This document shows, in pieces, positions 1-8,713 of a DNA stretch of 56,127 nt. Source of the stretch: Bacteroidota bacterium (GTDB lineage Bacteria > Bacteroidota > Bacteroidia > Cytophagales > Cyclobacteriaceae). The notes beneath the pieces were generated by a model. That model was not told the DNA's origin and ran no database searches. It saw only the letters and a program-made list of their open reading frames with translations. Within the stretch, counting starts at the first letter, position 1. Every line of letters begins with the position of its first letter. The position numbers were made by a program, and so were the translations under genes. The stretch lies in assembly GCA_013285945.1 (NCBI GenBank), contig JABDGP010000013.1, positions 1 through 56,127 on the forward strand. Reading direction: 5' to 3'.

Positions 1-157
1 CAATTAAAGTAATCAAAGAAATAGGTGTCTGACAGATTTCAGAAGCAATTCTTGTTATATCCTCAAAATCTTGCTCTGGCAGGGAGTCAAGAATAGAGTA
101 TTCCTTTAAAGCTTTAAGGCGTTCACTTTCGTTATCCGGTACCTTGCCAATCTTCAT
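1..157 (-). CDS. GAF-domain sensor protein, N-terminal fragment (runs off left edge)
   Basis: The reverse strand from an ATG at 157 stays open to the window edge for 52 codons. The protein begins MKIGKVPDNESERLKALKEY and continues with a short ILDSLPEQDFEDI segment and an ICQTPISLITLI segment. This is the usual start of GAF domains at the N-terminus of sensor histidine kinases, diguanylate cyclases or PP2C-type phosphatases, in which the protein opens with NEaeRLaaLrrY-ILDT-pE and ends its first strand pair with aaqiCgtPialIsl. The effector domain lies outside the window, so the output activity is unknown. It is transcribed away from the cytochrome P460 gene, and the 260 bp between them would hold both promoters. 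Confidence 0.8.
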   Translation of the reverse strand, partial: MKIGKVPDNESERLKALKEYSILDSLPEQDFEDITRIASEICQTPISLITLI

Positions 158-417
158 CTGCTATTTTTTAATGTGTAAAAGCGAAATGTACCTACAAATA
201 TTTGGCGCAGTTAATCGAATAAGCATACAAGCCTGATCAGTTAGTGAATGGTCGAATTCATTTATTAAGCGAGTAGAACCTTTCGCGAATGCGCTTCTCT
301 GTTTGACATGATCATTCTATAGAAACCAGTCTTTATCCATTGCAGATACTCAATGATCGAATATCAAGAACCAGGCCCAAACGAAGTCGTATACTTGAAT
401 CACCAAAAGAATCCTGT

Positions 418-912
418 ATGAATAAGCTCAGATTCCTTACAATGTTTGCGGTCATTCTGACTTCCCTTGCATCCTTTACGAACATTGAAATTGTAACTCC
501 TCCGGTAGAATATCCCGAAGGGTATAGAAATTGGACTCATGTCAAGACCGCTATTGTTGGACCAAAGAGCCCAGCTTATCCACATTTTGGCGGATTCCAT
601 CATATTTATGCCAATGAAAAAGCGATGAAAGGATATTCAACAGGCATCTTTCCCAACGGATCCATTCTTGTCTTCGATGTGTTGGAGGCAACCGAAAAAG
701 ATACCGATGTATTGGAAGGGAAAAGAAGAATTGTTGATGTAATGGTCAAGGACAGCCAGAAATATTCGGATACGGGAGGCTGGGGTTTTGAGGAGTTTGA
801 AGGCGACAGCAAAACTCAGCGTAATATTAAAGAGCAAGCAAACTCACAGTGTTTTAGCTGTCATAAACTGAAGAAGGAAAAGGATTTTGTCTTCAGTGAA
901 TTCAGACCTTGA
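418..912 (+). CDS. Cytochrome P460 family protein, exported
   Basis: Cytochrome P460 proteins are periplasmic c-type haem proteins; characterised members oxidise hydroxylamine or detoxify nitric oxide, but many Bacteroidota members have no tested role. The frame is open from 340, but the ATG at 418 is chosen because it directly precedes a signal peptide (MNKLRFLTMFAVILTSLASF). That gives 164 residues, normal for the family. The body has the family segment HFGGFHHIYANEKAMKGY, in which a lysine makes the P460 cross-link in studied enzymes, and a CFSCH (CxxCH) haem-binding motif near the C-terminus (about residues 145-149). No cytochrome partner or nitrification gene is adjacent, so a stress or NO-handling role is only inferred. 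Confidence 0.85.
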   Translation: MNKLRFLTMFAVILTSLASFTNIEIVTPPVEYPEGYRNWTHVKTAIVGPKSPAYPHFGGFHHIYANEKAMKGYSTGIFPNGSILVFDVLEATEKDTDVLEGKRRIVDVMVKDSQKYSDTGGWGFEEFEGDSKTQRNIKEQANSQCFSCHKLKKEKDFVFSEFRP

Positions 913-943
913 AAGCTGATCTGATTAAAACAGAGGCACTCTC

Positions 944-1351
944 CTACTTCTTTATATCAAAACGGGTGATCTTTCCCTCTCGCAATTTGAAAATATGAGT
1001 AACAATTTCGTCTGCCAGTAATTTTCCATCGAGGTCATGAACTACCTGATGCACCTTAACTGTCACTTCATCATTTTCCTCCTTCACTTCCAACGGAGTA
1101 ACATTTGAGCTGACCAATTTAAATTGCCGTGTCCAATACTCTCGTACTCCCTCGTGTCCATAAACAAATCCTCCGTCCATGCCATTGGCCCACATTACGT
1201 CAGGAGTCATGTTATCAATAACCAAGTCGATATTCCTTTTATTGAAATTGTCGTAAATATCTTCAAAATGCTTACGCACATCTTTCATATCATTAGTTTT
1301 TGATTTTGAACATCCTGCGATTAATATCACAAGGCAAATTATAACTCTCAT
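944..1351 (-). CDS. Small SnoaL/NTF2-like lipoprotein
   Basis: A 135-residue protein with a short lipoprotein signal ending in LIAGC (Cys14), so it is probably lipid-anchored in the envelope. The rest resembles the SnoaL-like/NTF2 fold: an N-terminal helix region (HFEDIYDNFNKRNID), an aromatic MWANGMDGG segment, a GHEGVREYW segment and a final strand ITRFDIKK. Such domains bind small ligands or act as minor enzymes; no catalytic set can be assigned here. Its ATG overlaps the stop of the upstream MutS-like gene by 4 bp (ATGA, 1348-1351), so the two are probably translationally coupled. It ends convergently with the P460 gene. Confidence 0.65.
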   Translation of the reverse strand: MRVIICLVILIAGCSKSKTNDMKDVRKHFEDIYDNFNKRNIDLVIDNMTPDVMWANGMDGGFVYGHEGVREYWTRQFKLVSSNVTPLEVKEENDEVTVKVHQVVHDLDGKLLADEIVTHIFKLREGKITRFDIKK

Positions 1352-3000
1352 TGCTTTGCAGTTGTTAAAGTTGCACTAATCTGTCGTGCTTCGTTGATTA
1401 TATCGATCGGGTAATTTGATAGCTCCAATATCTTAATTGCATTCCTAGTCCTGACTTGTCCTGATTTAATCGTGTGGTCAAAATGAAGCTTATTGTTTTC
1501 GATTGTCTCCGTAAAATGATACAGATCATATTCACTCGTAAGCATACCCGCCAACTCAATGTCGTGCGTGGAAACAATCACAATGTTATTATTACTATTC
1601 AAATAAGACAGTATTGCTTTTGCAGAAGCTATCCGCTCTATCGTATTAGTGCCCTTAAATACCTCATCCAAGACAAACAGATTTTGATGAGGAGATTTTA
1701 TTTCGGCCAGCAATGAAGCCATAACATTAACCTCTTGAAAATAATAGCTTTTGCCTTCAAAAAGGTTATCATCAATTCGAATAGATGAAAACTGCTTTAC
1801 TAACGGTGAAATATATTCGTCTGCAAAGCAAGTATAAATGGTTTGAGCTAGTATAGAATTAATCATCAGTGTTCTTAGAAATGTCGACTTACCTGACATA
1901 TTTGAGCCAGTGATTAAAATACTTCGATTGTTGATTGACAAGTTGTTCTTTACGCAATTCTCAATCAGCGGATGGTAAATGTTCTTAACAACTAATTCTT
2001 TTTTAACAGGCACAAATGCAGGTTGACAAGTTTTCAACTTGCCAGCTCTGAGAGAAGCAACAGCAATTGCAGTATCAATTGTACCAACATAATTAAAGAG
2101 CGTAATGATGGATGACTGTTTGTCTCTCAATTCCTTCATTACTTTAAAAAAAACTATGATCTCAATCAAAAAGAAAGCCTTTACAATATCCAAAAAATAG
2201 TTTCCTATTTGACTTAATTCGTCCTGAAAGCCCCGCTGAACATCAAACTTGATTAAACTTGCTTTTCGTTGGAATGACCGGAGTTTAGAGATACTTTCTT
2301 TCACTGACACATCATGAAGCAAATCCCCCTTCTTTAGTAATTCACTTGCTACCTGAATTAATAAGTTCAGTTGAGGAATTGACCTGGTGAATTGAAACAT
2401 GTTGCTCTTATTCCAATAGTGCACAAACATATTTAGCGTAGTGGTGAAAATAAGAAACACTAAGAGCACTGGAAATTTAACGGCGAGAGCAAGTAAGCTC
2501 ACAACAATGGCAATGTCAAGGGTGAGTAGCTTCAGCCATGTTGGCTCTTCAATCAGAAAACGGTCTTGCAATAGGGTTGAAATGTAATACGCATCATTCT
2601 CATTTAGCTTGTAGAGCTCTAATTGCATCGTTTCTCTCAAATCAGCGTTCTTTATAAATGCATTGGTAAGTTCTTCTGATGAGTCTTTGGTGCTGTTGGT
2701 CGGCTCTATTAATTTCTTATACAGGAACTGTTGCCCTACTCTGCTTGTAGTTCTGTCAATAAATACAAAGAGCTGATTGAAGTCGATGTCCTCAAGCGTT
2801 TGATCTGTCAGTCGGTGAAATTGTGCGTTCACCGAATCAGCATACTTTCTAATACTCACGAAATGAAACGATTCCGATTTCGGCCTCCCCCACGATGATC
2901 GTATTTCCTCGATTCTTCTTTTCCGCTTTTGTTTACTTAGCTGGTGAGAAACAAGAAATATCAGAATAAGTATGATTGACCCTATAATCAGGTACTCCAT
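1348..3000 (-). CDS. Membrane-anchored MutS-like ATPase
   Basis: A 550-residue protein whose C-terminal third is a MutS-type ABC ATPase: Walker A GSNMSGKS at 365-372, an EGKSYYFQEV segment near 415-424, Walker B LFVLDE at 441-446 and STHD at 477-480. Unlike MutS1 or MutS2 it has no recognisable mismatch-binding domain or Smr nuclease domain. It starts with a hydrophobic segment (about residues 1-20) followed by a basic stretch KQKRKRR, and has more hydrophobic segments near 158-195 and 268-288. This matches a poorly characterised group of membrane MutS-related proteins in Bacteroidota. A role in mismatch repair should not be assumed. The downstream lipoprotein gene overlaps its stop by 4 bp. 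Confidence 0.8.
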   Translation of the reverse strand: MEYLIIGSIILILIFLVSHQLSKQKRKRRIEEIRSSWGRPKSESFHFVSIRKYADSVNAQFHRLTDQTLEDIDFNQLFVFIDRTTSRVGQQFLYKKLIEPTNSTKDSSEELTNAFIKNADLRETMQLELYKLNENDAYYISTLLQDRFLIEEPTWLKLLTLDIAIVVSLLALAVKFPVLLVFLIFTTTLNMFVHYWNKSNMFQFTRSIPQLNLLIQVASELLKKGDLLHDVSVKESISKLRSFQRKASLIKFDVQRGFQDELSQIGNYFLDIVKAFFLIEIIVFFKVMKELRDKQSSIITLFNYVGTIDTAIAVASLRAGKLKTCQPAFVPVKKELVVKNIYHPLIENCVKNNLSINNRSILITGSNMSGKSTFLRTLMINSILAQTIYTCFADEYISPLVKQFSSIRIDDNLFEGKSYYFQEVNVMASLLAEIKSPHQNLFVLDEVFKGTNTIERIASAKAILSYLNSNNNIVIVSTHDIELAGMLTSEYDLYHFTETIENNKLHFDHTIKSGQVRTRNAIKILELSNYPIDIINEARQISATLTTAKQ

Positions 3001-3112
3001 TTATGCGGAAGGGTTAGTCCATTAGTAAACAGCATTTTGTCAGTCATTCATTTGTAATCACAACCGCTTGCCTACGCATATCTAGTTAATTAAAGTTTAA
3101 ATAGTCTTTTCC

Positions 3113-3637
3113 TCACCACCGTCTATCGTTCAACTTGTACTCCAAAAGCGTCAACTCAAGATTTCTGTTATGAACAGGCAGTGCTTCAGTATTTGGTGTG
3201 GTGTAGTTCTCAATAAAAGTAAACCCAAAATTCTTATAGTAATTAATAATTGTAGGATTAGCGGCCCAAGTGTCCATTCGAATAGTAGTAAGTCCTTTTT
3301 GTTTTGAATGCTCAATAGCCCATTCCAAAATAGTGCCAAACAGTTTCTGTCCTTTGAAGTCAGGATTCACCACAATTCGATGAAGGTAAATAGAGTCTCC
3401 CTTATCCAACTCTCGCCATATTACTTTGTCAGTATAGCAAACACTAAAAACGATTGCCGTCTTTGCGTCAACAATTATCTTATACTGGTTTTTATTTTCA
3501 ACGTCTCTGCGTATCGCACCCTTGTCGTAGTTCTTCCAAACCGGATAACCATTCCTTTCCTGATAAGCTATAGAAAGGTCAAACAGAGCAAATACTTGTT
3601 CAAGGTCGCCGGTCTCTGTGTTTCTAACCTCAATCAT
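3113..3637 (-). CDS. GNAT family N-acetyltransferase
   Basis: A 174-residue single-domain GNAT protein. The acetyl-CoA-binding region is visible as HRIVVNPDFKGQKLFG (about residues 86-101), the QxxG-type loop that follows beta-strand 4, with the later helix and the NYYKNFGF motif typical of the C-terminal half. The family transfers an acetyl group from acetyl-CoA to an amine, and the substrate cannot be predicted. The start is at the ATG that gives MIEVRNTETGDLEQVFALFD, where the first strand of the fold begins. It stands alone, 112 bp from the MutS-like gene and divergent from the DNA glycosylase gene. Confidence 0.85.
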   Translation of the reverse strand: MIEVRNTETGDLEQVFALFDLSIAYQERNGYPVWKNYDKGAIRRDVENKNQYKIIVDAKTAIVFSVCYTDKVIWRELDKGDSIYLHRIVVNPDFKGQKLFGTILEWAIEHSKQKGLTTIRMDTWAANPTIINYYKNFGFTFIENYTTPNTEALPVHNRNLELTLLEYKLNDRRW

Positions 3638-3792
3638 ATTCTGATCATTAAGTACAACATAAACTGTTCTTCAATTCTGTGAGTCATTTGACAACAACAT
3701 AACGTCAATTTGTCAGTGAAGGATGCTGTTTTCACTTTCGAAATCTCTCAAATTTTAGGCTTATTTTTAATATTTACTGATCTGATATTGCC

Positions 3793-4989
3793 ATGGATCA
3801 ACTCATTCTTACAAAAGCACAAGCCCGAAAGATCATCCTCCATGCTGTGGGACTATCAAAGCCCGCACAGTATGGCAAAGGCAAAGAGGCAGTTTATAAA
3901 CTCATAGATCATCTCGGCTTTGTTCAAATTGATACTAATTATGTAGTAGAGCGAGCACATCATCACACCATCGCGGCACGTGTGCCCAACTACCAACCAG
4001 AGTGGCTCGAACAGCTGCAGGCAGAAGGAAGAATCTTTGAGTTCTGGACTTTTGCCACAGGGTATATTCCCATGCATGACTTCCGTTTTTCACTACCGAT
4101 GAAAGAGGGCATTTTGTTGCGGGGTAAGCCATTGATACAGGCTGACTTAAATCAGATGATGAAGGTTCTCAACAGAATTTCAAGAGAAGGCCCGCTAATG
4201 GCGAATGATTTTGAAAACGATCGTGTAACGAAAAGTTCGGGCTGGTGGGATTGGCGACCATCGAAGATTGCACTCGAGCGATTGCACCTTAGCGGAAAGT
4301 TGATGACGTTTAGAAAGAAAGACTTTCGGAAAGTATATGACCTGTCAGAGAATTTAATCCCTAGCGATACTGATATGACAATGCCAACTGCAGAGGAATT
4401 TGCACAGCACGTAATCCGACGTTCACTGAAAGCGCTTGGCATTGCCTACGCTAAAGAGATTTGCTACAGCGCGCGCTACGTAAAACACACAATCAAACCA
4501 GAATTGAAAAATATGGTCAATTCCGGAGAAGTATTACAAATAGAGATTACAGGATTGAAAGGTTCTCCTATCTATATGCTTTCCGAACATAAAAACAAGA
4601 GGATCAACTTGTCTGGCGATGCATTCGTTCTTTCTCCATTTGATATCTTGAATGTCTTCCGCCATCGGCTACGCGATTTCTTTGACTTCGATTATCAGGT
4701 TGAGTGCTTTGTACCCCAAGCAAAGCGGAAGTATGGATATTTTTCGTTGCCCATATTAATTGGTGATACTTTCGTTGCCCGAATGGATTGCAAGGCTGAT
4801 CGCAAGCAACTAATATTAACAATTAATAATCTTCATTTTGAGCCGGTCAAACTAACCAAGCCAATGGTTACTAAGATTATTGATGCCATCAAAACTTACG
4901 CTAAATTCAATCAATGCCTGGCAATCGATATTAAAAAATCAAACGATAAGGCAGTCATGAAAACGATTCAGAAAGGATTAGCTAAGTGA
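3793..4989 (+). CDS. Winged-helix DNA glycosylase, YcaQ/AlkX type (HTH_42 family)
   Basis: A 398-residue protein of the winged helix-turn-helix glycosylase family (HTH_42), which includes AlkZ and YcaQ/AlkX. These enzymes unhook interstrand crosslinks or remove bulky alkylated bases. The catalytic signature is visible as VQIDTN, with Gln45-Ile46-Asp47: a QxD pattern as in AlkX/YcaQ rather than the QxQ of AlkZ (from family knowledge). It is followed by VVERAHHHTIAARV and the FEFWTFATGYIPM segment conserved in the family. The start is the ATG at 3793 because the HTH begins soon after with LTKAQARKIIL. No natural-product cluster is adjacent, so a housekeeping role is more likely than self-resistance. 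Confidence 0.85.
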   Translation: MDQLILTKAQARKIILHAVGLSKPAQYGKGKEAVYKLIDHLGFVQIDTNYVVERAHHHTIAARVPNYQPEWLEQLQAEGRIFEFWTFATGYIPMHDFRFSLPMKEGILLRGKPLIQADLNQMMKVLNRISREGPLMANDFENDRVTKSSGWWDWRPSKIALERLHLSGKLMTFRKKDFRKVYDLSENLIPSDTDMTMPTAEEFAQHVIRRSLKALGIAYAKEICYSARYVKHTIKPELKNMVNSGEVLQIEITGLKGSPIYMLSEHKNKRINLSGDAFVLSPFDILNVFRHRLRDFFDFDYQVECFVPQAKRKYGYFSLPILIGDTFVARMDCKADRKQLILTINNLHFEPVKLTKPMVTKIIDAIKTYAKFNQCLAIDIKKSNDKAVMKTIQKGLAK

Positions 4990-5039
4990 TTCAATTATTT
5001 GATAATGTTCGTCCCGGAACCGAATCTTACCAAACACCA

Positions 5040-5342
5040 TCACAGCTTTACTCCCTGAACCATGACCGATGCCTTTATTGATTGCTCTTTCAAGTGAAGG
5101 AACTTCTTCCGCTCTTCATCATGTGCGAAGTTTTTAAAGTCCTGTTCTGTATCAAACTCTACAAGATGTATTTCGTAAGGTTTGTCGATATGATGTTCAA
5201 TAAACGAATTCTCATCTGGCCTTACTCTAAATAAAAGCCTGCCATTGTATTTTGAAATAAGTGGAATTGCGACATCCTCAAATTGATTAAAGATGCTTTC
5301 TTGTCCTTTAATGATGTAAATGAGTTGTGTTATGTAAATCAT
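5040..5342 (-). CDS. DUF1330-like small protein
   Basis: A 100-residue protein when started at the ATG at 5342 (MIYITQLIYIIKGQE); the longer reading from 5366 adds an uncharacteristic MIIIIHEL. The body resembles the DUF1330 or monooxygenase-like ferredoxin fold: a first strand, the helix ESIFNQFEDVAIPLISKY, the strand NGRLLFRVRP, then a helix in EFDTEQDFKNFAHDEERKKF. The biochemical role of the family is unknown. The gene converges with the DNA glycosylase gene 50 bp away and lies 100 bp downstream of a methyltransferase gene on the same strand. Confidence 0.65.
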   Translation of the reverse strand: MIYITQLIYIIKGQESIFNQFEDVAIPLISKYNGRLLFRVRPDENSFIEHHIDKPYEIHLVEFDTEQDFKNFAHDEERKKFLHLKEQSIKASVMVQGVKL

Positions 5343-5442
5343 TAGTTCATGGATTATTATTATCAAGGATTATAACTGACTGTAGCTTCTCGAAACGGGC
5401 ATTAATCTCAAATCTCAATCTTAATTCTCAAATCCTAATCAA

Positions 5443-6066
5443 TTATCTCTTTCTCCCTACAAATCTTATAACCGAACCTTTTCCATTGTGAAAGAGGCCT
5501 TCATTCAATTCAACTTCTGTTTCTATTAATTCTATAACCTCGTAATTAATAAAGTCCGATTTTATTTCTTCAATAGAGAATAACATTTCTACCTCCTTTG
5601 GGCCGCCAACTTTTTCATTCTTGGCGATATAGTCAAGGTGACGTTTACTAAATGCTTCAAAAATGATCATTCCTCCCGCGCGCAAATAGGTGCTTACAGT
5701 CTTGTGGTATAATGATTTAATGTCTGCAGGAAAGTGCGCGTAGATCAGGGCAACTGCATCAAATTGCCCGATGCTATATTTCAATGACTGCAACTCTCCC
5801 ACCTGATAGTCGAGCGTCACTTTATTAATCTCTGCAAGTCGAATAGCCTTGTTTCTCCCTTCCGTACTTATATCAAACGCCGAAACATTCCAGCCACGTT
5901 TAGCAGCAAAGACAGCATTGCGTCCTTCGCCTTCGGCCGGAAACAATATTGCACCAGGCTCCAGCTTTTGTAGTTGTTGTTGCAAATAGTCGTTAGGCTG
6001 TTCGCCATAGGCGTACTCTTCTTTGCTATATCTGTCATTCCAACGGTCAGTCCAAATGTCACTCAT
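5443..6066 (-). CDS. Class I SAM-dependent methyltransferase (TehB-like)
   Basis: A 207-residue protein with the small TehB/thiopurine-like methyltransferase layout. The N-terminal WTDRWNDRY segment is followed by the SAM-binding motif [14 protein letters not shown] (from residue 43), and the acidic strand end FDIS (about 64-67). Motif VALIYAHFP lies in the middle and the C-terminal strands are [13 protein letters not shown] and [12 protein letters not shown]. Proteins of this set methylate small molecules; the substrate is not identifiable. The ATG at 6066 gives the typical start [10 protein letters not shown]. Upstream lies a 241-bp spacer holding the nested inverted repeat at 6139-6186. 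Confidence 0.8.
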   Translation of the reverse strand: MSDIWTDRWNDRYSKEEYAYGEQPNDYLQQQLQKLEPGAILFPAEGEGRNAVFAAKRGWNVSAFDISTEGRNKAIRLAEINKVTLDYQVGELQSLKYSIGQFDAVALIYAHFPADIKSLYHKTVSTYLRAGGMIIFEAFSKRHLDYIAKNEKVGGPKEVEMLFSIEEIKSDFINYEVIELIETEVELNEGLFHNGKGSVIRFVGRKR

Positions 6067-6138
6067 ATTATCCCCTTCAAATTGTTATATACTTTAAAAA
6101 AATATTAATTCTTAATTCATCATTCATAAACGATTTTG

Positions 6139-6186
6139 ATTAGGGCTTGTATCAGTTTGTTACTGATCATCAAGCGCAACCCTAAT
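6139..6186. other. Nested inverted repeat (stacked hairpin) in spacer
   Basis: Three sets of complementary arms are nested: ATTAGGG (6139-6145) with CCCTAAT (6180-6186), CTTG (6146-6149) with CAAG (6171-6174), and ATCAGT (6151-6156) with ACTGAT (6162-6167) around a 5-nt loop. The complete element spans 48 bp. No run of T follows on either strand, so it does not look like a standard intrinsic terminator. It lies downstream of the desaturase gene and 73 bp upstream of the methyltransferase start, so it could be an RNA structure in a leader or a protein-binding site. Confidence 0.55.
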
Positions 6187-6307
6187 ATCGCTTTTGGTCA
6201 GTTGCAAAATTAGATGAAATAGAATAACATTATTTCTAAAGCTGCGAATGAGCTATGAATTTATTTGCAATCGCGGATTCTAAACATAAGAATCACCATC
6301 GCGCTGG

Positions 6308-7414
6308 TTAAATCTCGGCAATCGGCTGACGCCCCAATTGTTTTAACAACCTGGCGTGCCCGCGCAACGCCCCCATAAAAGTCTTAACGCTTTTGTAAGG
6401 CAATCCAAACTCGCGTGTTGTTTCTTTAACGATGCTCGCAATCTTACGGTAGTGCACATGGCAGACGTTGGGAAACAAGTGGTGTTCAATCTGAAAGTTC
6501 AAACCTCCTACATACCATGAGAACCACCGGCTCCCATTTCCAAAGTTAGTTGTCGTCAATAATTGATGAACCGCCCAGTTGTTCTCCAGACTACGGTTTT
6601 CGTTGAGTTCAGGATATGATGTTCCTTCGATCACGTGTGCCGGTTGAAAGATGATGGCGAGGATAAATCCGGCCAGGTAATGCATCATGAAAAAGCCAGT
6701 AAGTATTTGCCACCAGGCAAGTGAAGTGACCAGCAAGGGTATTACGAAAATATATCCGGCATAGAAGATTTTAGTAGCAATCAATATAACCCACTCTCTG
6801 TTAATGTTAGCTTCCTGTTTCTTAGATAACCCGTTTTTTTGATAACGCACTATTCGCATAAAATCTTTCACAACCATCCACACAATTGTCATCAAGCCAT
6901 ATAAAAACCATGCATAAATAAATTGATATCGGTGAATCCATTTCCACTTGGAAGAAGGAGACAGTCGAAGGATTCCCCTGGGGCTTATATCTTCGTCTTC
7001 TTCATGAACATTGGTGTAGGAATGATGAAGCACATTGTGTTGAATCTTCCAGTTAAAAACATTAGCACCAACCAGATTGAGCGAATAACCAACCAATGTG
7101 TTGACCCATGCCTTCTTTGAATATGCACCGTGATTGGCATCATGCATTACCGATAAACCAATCCCTGCCAATCCAAAGCCCATCACTAATACAAGTCCGA
7201 TGAGGAGGCCAGTGCTAGTCACCGTACTCGTTACGATAAGGAAATAGGGAATTAAATACAGGCCAAACATAAAAACCGTCTTAATTTTCATTTCCCTGTT
7301 GCCCTGCTTGCTAATGTTATTCGTCTTGAAGTAGTTACCAACACGCTTGTTTAGCGTGGCAACAAAATCTCTGTACGATGTGCCAAATGTTATGGCTTTA
7401 CTAATTGCTTCCAT
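6308..7414 (-). CDS. Membrane fatty acid desaturase (front-end/linoleoyl-CoA desaturase type)
   Basis: A 368-residue integral membrane di-iron desaturase that would insert a cis double bond into fatty acyl chains. The three histidine boxes are present in order: HDANHG (91-96), HNVLHH (126-131) and QIEHH (308-312). A glutamine in the third box is typical of front-end (delta-5/delta-6-like) desaturases, although bacterial members act on various positions. Four or more hydrophobic segments flank the boxes (about 45-90, 155-182, 208-260). No cytochrome b5 domain is fused, so an external electron donor is needed. It is monocistronic, with about 380 bp in front and 241 bp behind. Confidence 0.88.
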   Translation of the reverse strand: MEAISKAITFGTSYRDFVATLNKRVGNYFKTNNISKQGNREMKIKTVFMFGLYLIPYFLIVTSTVTSTGLLIGLVLVMGFGLAGIGLSVMHDANHGAYSKKAWVNTLVGYSLNLVGANVFNWKIQHNVLHHSYTNVHEEDEDISPRGILRLSPSSKWKWIHRYQFIYAWFLYGLMTIVWMVVKDFMRIVRYQKNGLSKKQEANINREWVILIATKIFYAGYIFVIPLLVTSLAWWQILTGFFMMHYLAGFILAIIFQPAHVIEGTSYPELNENRSLENNWAVHQLLTTTNFGNGSRWFSWYVGGLNFQIEHHLFPNVCHVHYRKIASIVKETTREFGLPYKSVKTFMGALRGHARLLKQLGRQPIAEI

Positions 7415-7797
7415 AATGATAATATTAGAAGTTGAAAGACCGAAATTTATAAGACTTGTGCTATTCGGTAAACAAAACTGAAGAAAGGAAGAAGGGATTT
7501 AGTGGCTTCCTTGCCATGGTGGAATAGTAGACCAGAGACTTTGATACGTAAAGGTACGCAAATCCGAAACATTGTCACAGTAAAAATTCAGTTTCACGCA
7601 CATTGGGTTAGGGTTGCAAAGCTTCGTTTAAATTTCAAAAATCTTGTCGATCAGGCGACTAACTACAACAACAAAATAGATTTTTAAATTTTGTTTATGC
7701 TTTAAACTTCGAAAATCTTAATTCTATATTCTTGAGTCTTAAATCAGATGTCATGTAAAAGATTGGTAGGCAGATGAGCGACACTATATCAGGACTG
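7415..7797. other. Intergenic region, no supported gene
   Basis: This 383-bp spacer separates the desaturase from the secreted protein gene. A 61-codon frame on the plus strand (7502-7687) has no recognisable domain, signal peptide or ribosome-binding context. The stretch next to 7414 would carry the desaturase promoter. I see no clear hairpin or repeat. Confidence 0.5.
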
Positions 7798-8475
7798 TCA
7801 GTTGCTATTAATCTTAAGGTCAGTGAAGAATCCTTCTGTTCCATTGTCAACCCACAAACCAATTGCGCCCACGAGGCTGTCGCCGTGTTTCAAATCGTTC
7901 ACAATCAATGATGGTTGTTTGCTGTCATTAATAAAAAGCTTTGCCTGCTTACCCTTCACTTCAATCTTCATATTTATCCATTCATTCAAACCCATATCGG
8001 CATACGATTCATATATGCCGGCTGCTTCATTTCTAAGTCTGTCAAACTTGTAGTCGGGAAAAGAAAAATATTGAATGGAATGGTTTCGTCGAAGTTGGTC
8101 GTCTGCTCTTCCATTTGTAGGCCGAAGATAGATACTCTCAAACTTTGAATTATTATCATTAACCCTAAAAGCAATTCCAATAAATCCTCTTGCCGATTCC
8201 GGCGCATTCTTAAGAAGTCTGCTCAACACCTTTACTTCAATAGTTCCGTTCTTAAATTCAATCCCTTTAATCTTTACAAAGGTGGCTTCATCCGCCATTT
8301 TCACGGTAGAGTCCTTTATTACTTTCACTACATCTTTCCCGTTCAGTTTTTCGAGTGACATAGACACGTTAACTGCCTCAAGTTGCCTCTTCTCAAACTT
8401 GATTACTTGCGAATACGTATTCGTTGCACCGGCCACGAAGCAACTTAGTATCAGGTATCTAATGCTTTTCATCAT
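7798..8475 (-). CDS. Secreted LamG/DUF1080-like jelly-roll protein
   Basis: A 225-residue protein with a signal peptide (MMKSIRYLILSCFVAGATNTYSQ). The mature part resembles the concanavalin-like fold of DUF1080/family-16-like secreted proteins: a strand GIEFKNGTIEVKV, the ARGFIGIAFRVND segment, SIYLRPTNGRADD, NEWINMKIEVKGKQAKLFIND and the closing GAIGLWVDNGTEGFFTDLKI. DUF1080 proteins are carbohydrate-binding or 3-keto-glycoside hydrolases; catalytic residues cannot be identified here, so a binding role is equally possible. It stands alone. The upstream side is a gene-poor stretch with repeats (8476-9193). Confidence 0.7.
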   Translation of the reverse strand: MMKSIRYLILSCFVAGATNTYSQVIKFEKRQLEAVNVSMSLEKLNGKDVVKVIKDSTVKMADEATFVKIKGIEFKNGTIEVKVLSRLLKNAPESARGFIGIAFRVNDNNSKFESIYLRPTNGRADDQLRRNHSIQYFSFPDYKFDRLRNEAAGIYESYADMGLNEWINMKIEVKGKQAKLFINDSKQPSLIVNDLKHGDSLVGAIGLWVDNGTEGFFTDLKINSN

Positions 8476-8587
8476 TCTAATTTCTTTTGCAGTACTTTTG
8501 CCAACAATTCCTTGTTCTTCATCAACGAAATTAATTTATTTTATGAAAAGTTTGACCGGCGAAGTCATGGTTTTTATTCGCCGTGAA

Positions 8588-8713
8588 GTCAGGTCTTTCG
8601 ACCTGACAGTCCAGTTTGCTTAGCCAGTATCCTTTTCCGCAAATTTATGAACCAAAATCAAGAAGCTATTCAAGTGAGGAAGAGGGTTCGAGCGTCAGGC
8701 CGAAAGACCTGAC
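8588..8713. repeat. Inverted pair of REP-like palindromes
   Basis: The palindrome GTCAGGTCTTTCGACCTGAC occupies 8588-8607. A second copy, GTCAGGCCGAAAGACCTGAC, lies at 8694-8713 in the opposite orientation: its reverse complement differs from the first at one position. Each copy can fold as an 8-bp (copy 2: 7-bp) hairpin. Two hairpins facing each other over 86 bp of AT-rich DNA look like a bacterial REP or BIME unit or a small palindromic repeat. No transposase is nearby and no target duplication is evident. Confidence 0.7.

Noticed and set aside
1348-3000. Classical mismatch-repair MutS
   Set aside because: Only the ATPase core is shared; the mismatch-binding N-terminal domains are absent and membrane segments are present.
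6139-6186. Intrinsic terminator of the desaturase gene
   Set aside because: No U-tract follows the stem on the minus strand.
7502-7687. Plus-strand 61-codon frame
   Set aside because: No recognisable feature and biased toward random composition; it sits in the promoter region of the desaturase.
8588-8713. Insertion sequence or MITE with terminal inverted repeats
   Set aside because: The inverted copies are self-complementary palindromes, and no target duplication or transposase is seen, so a REP-like pair is the better description.
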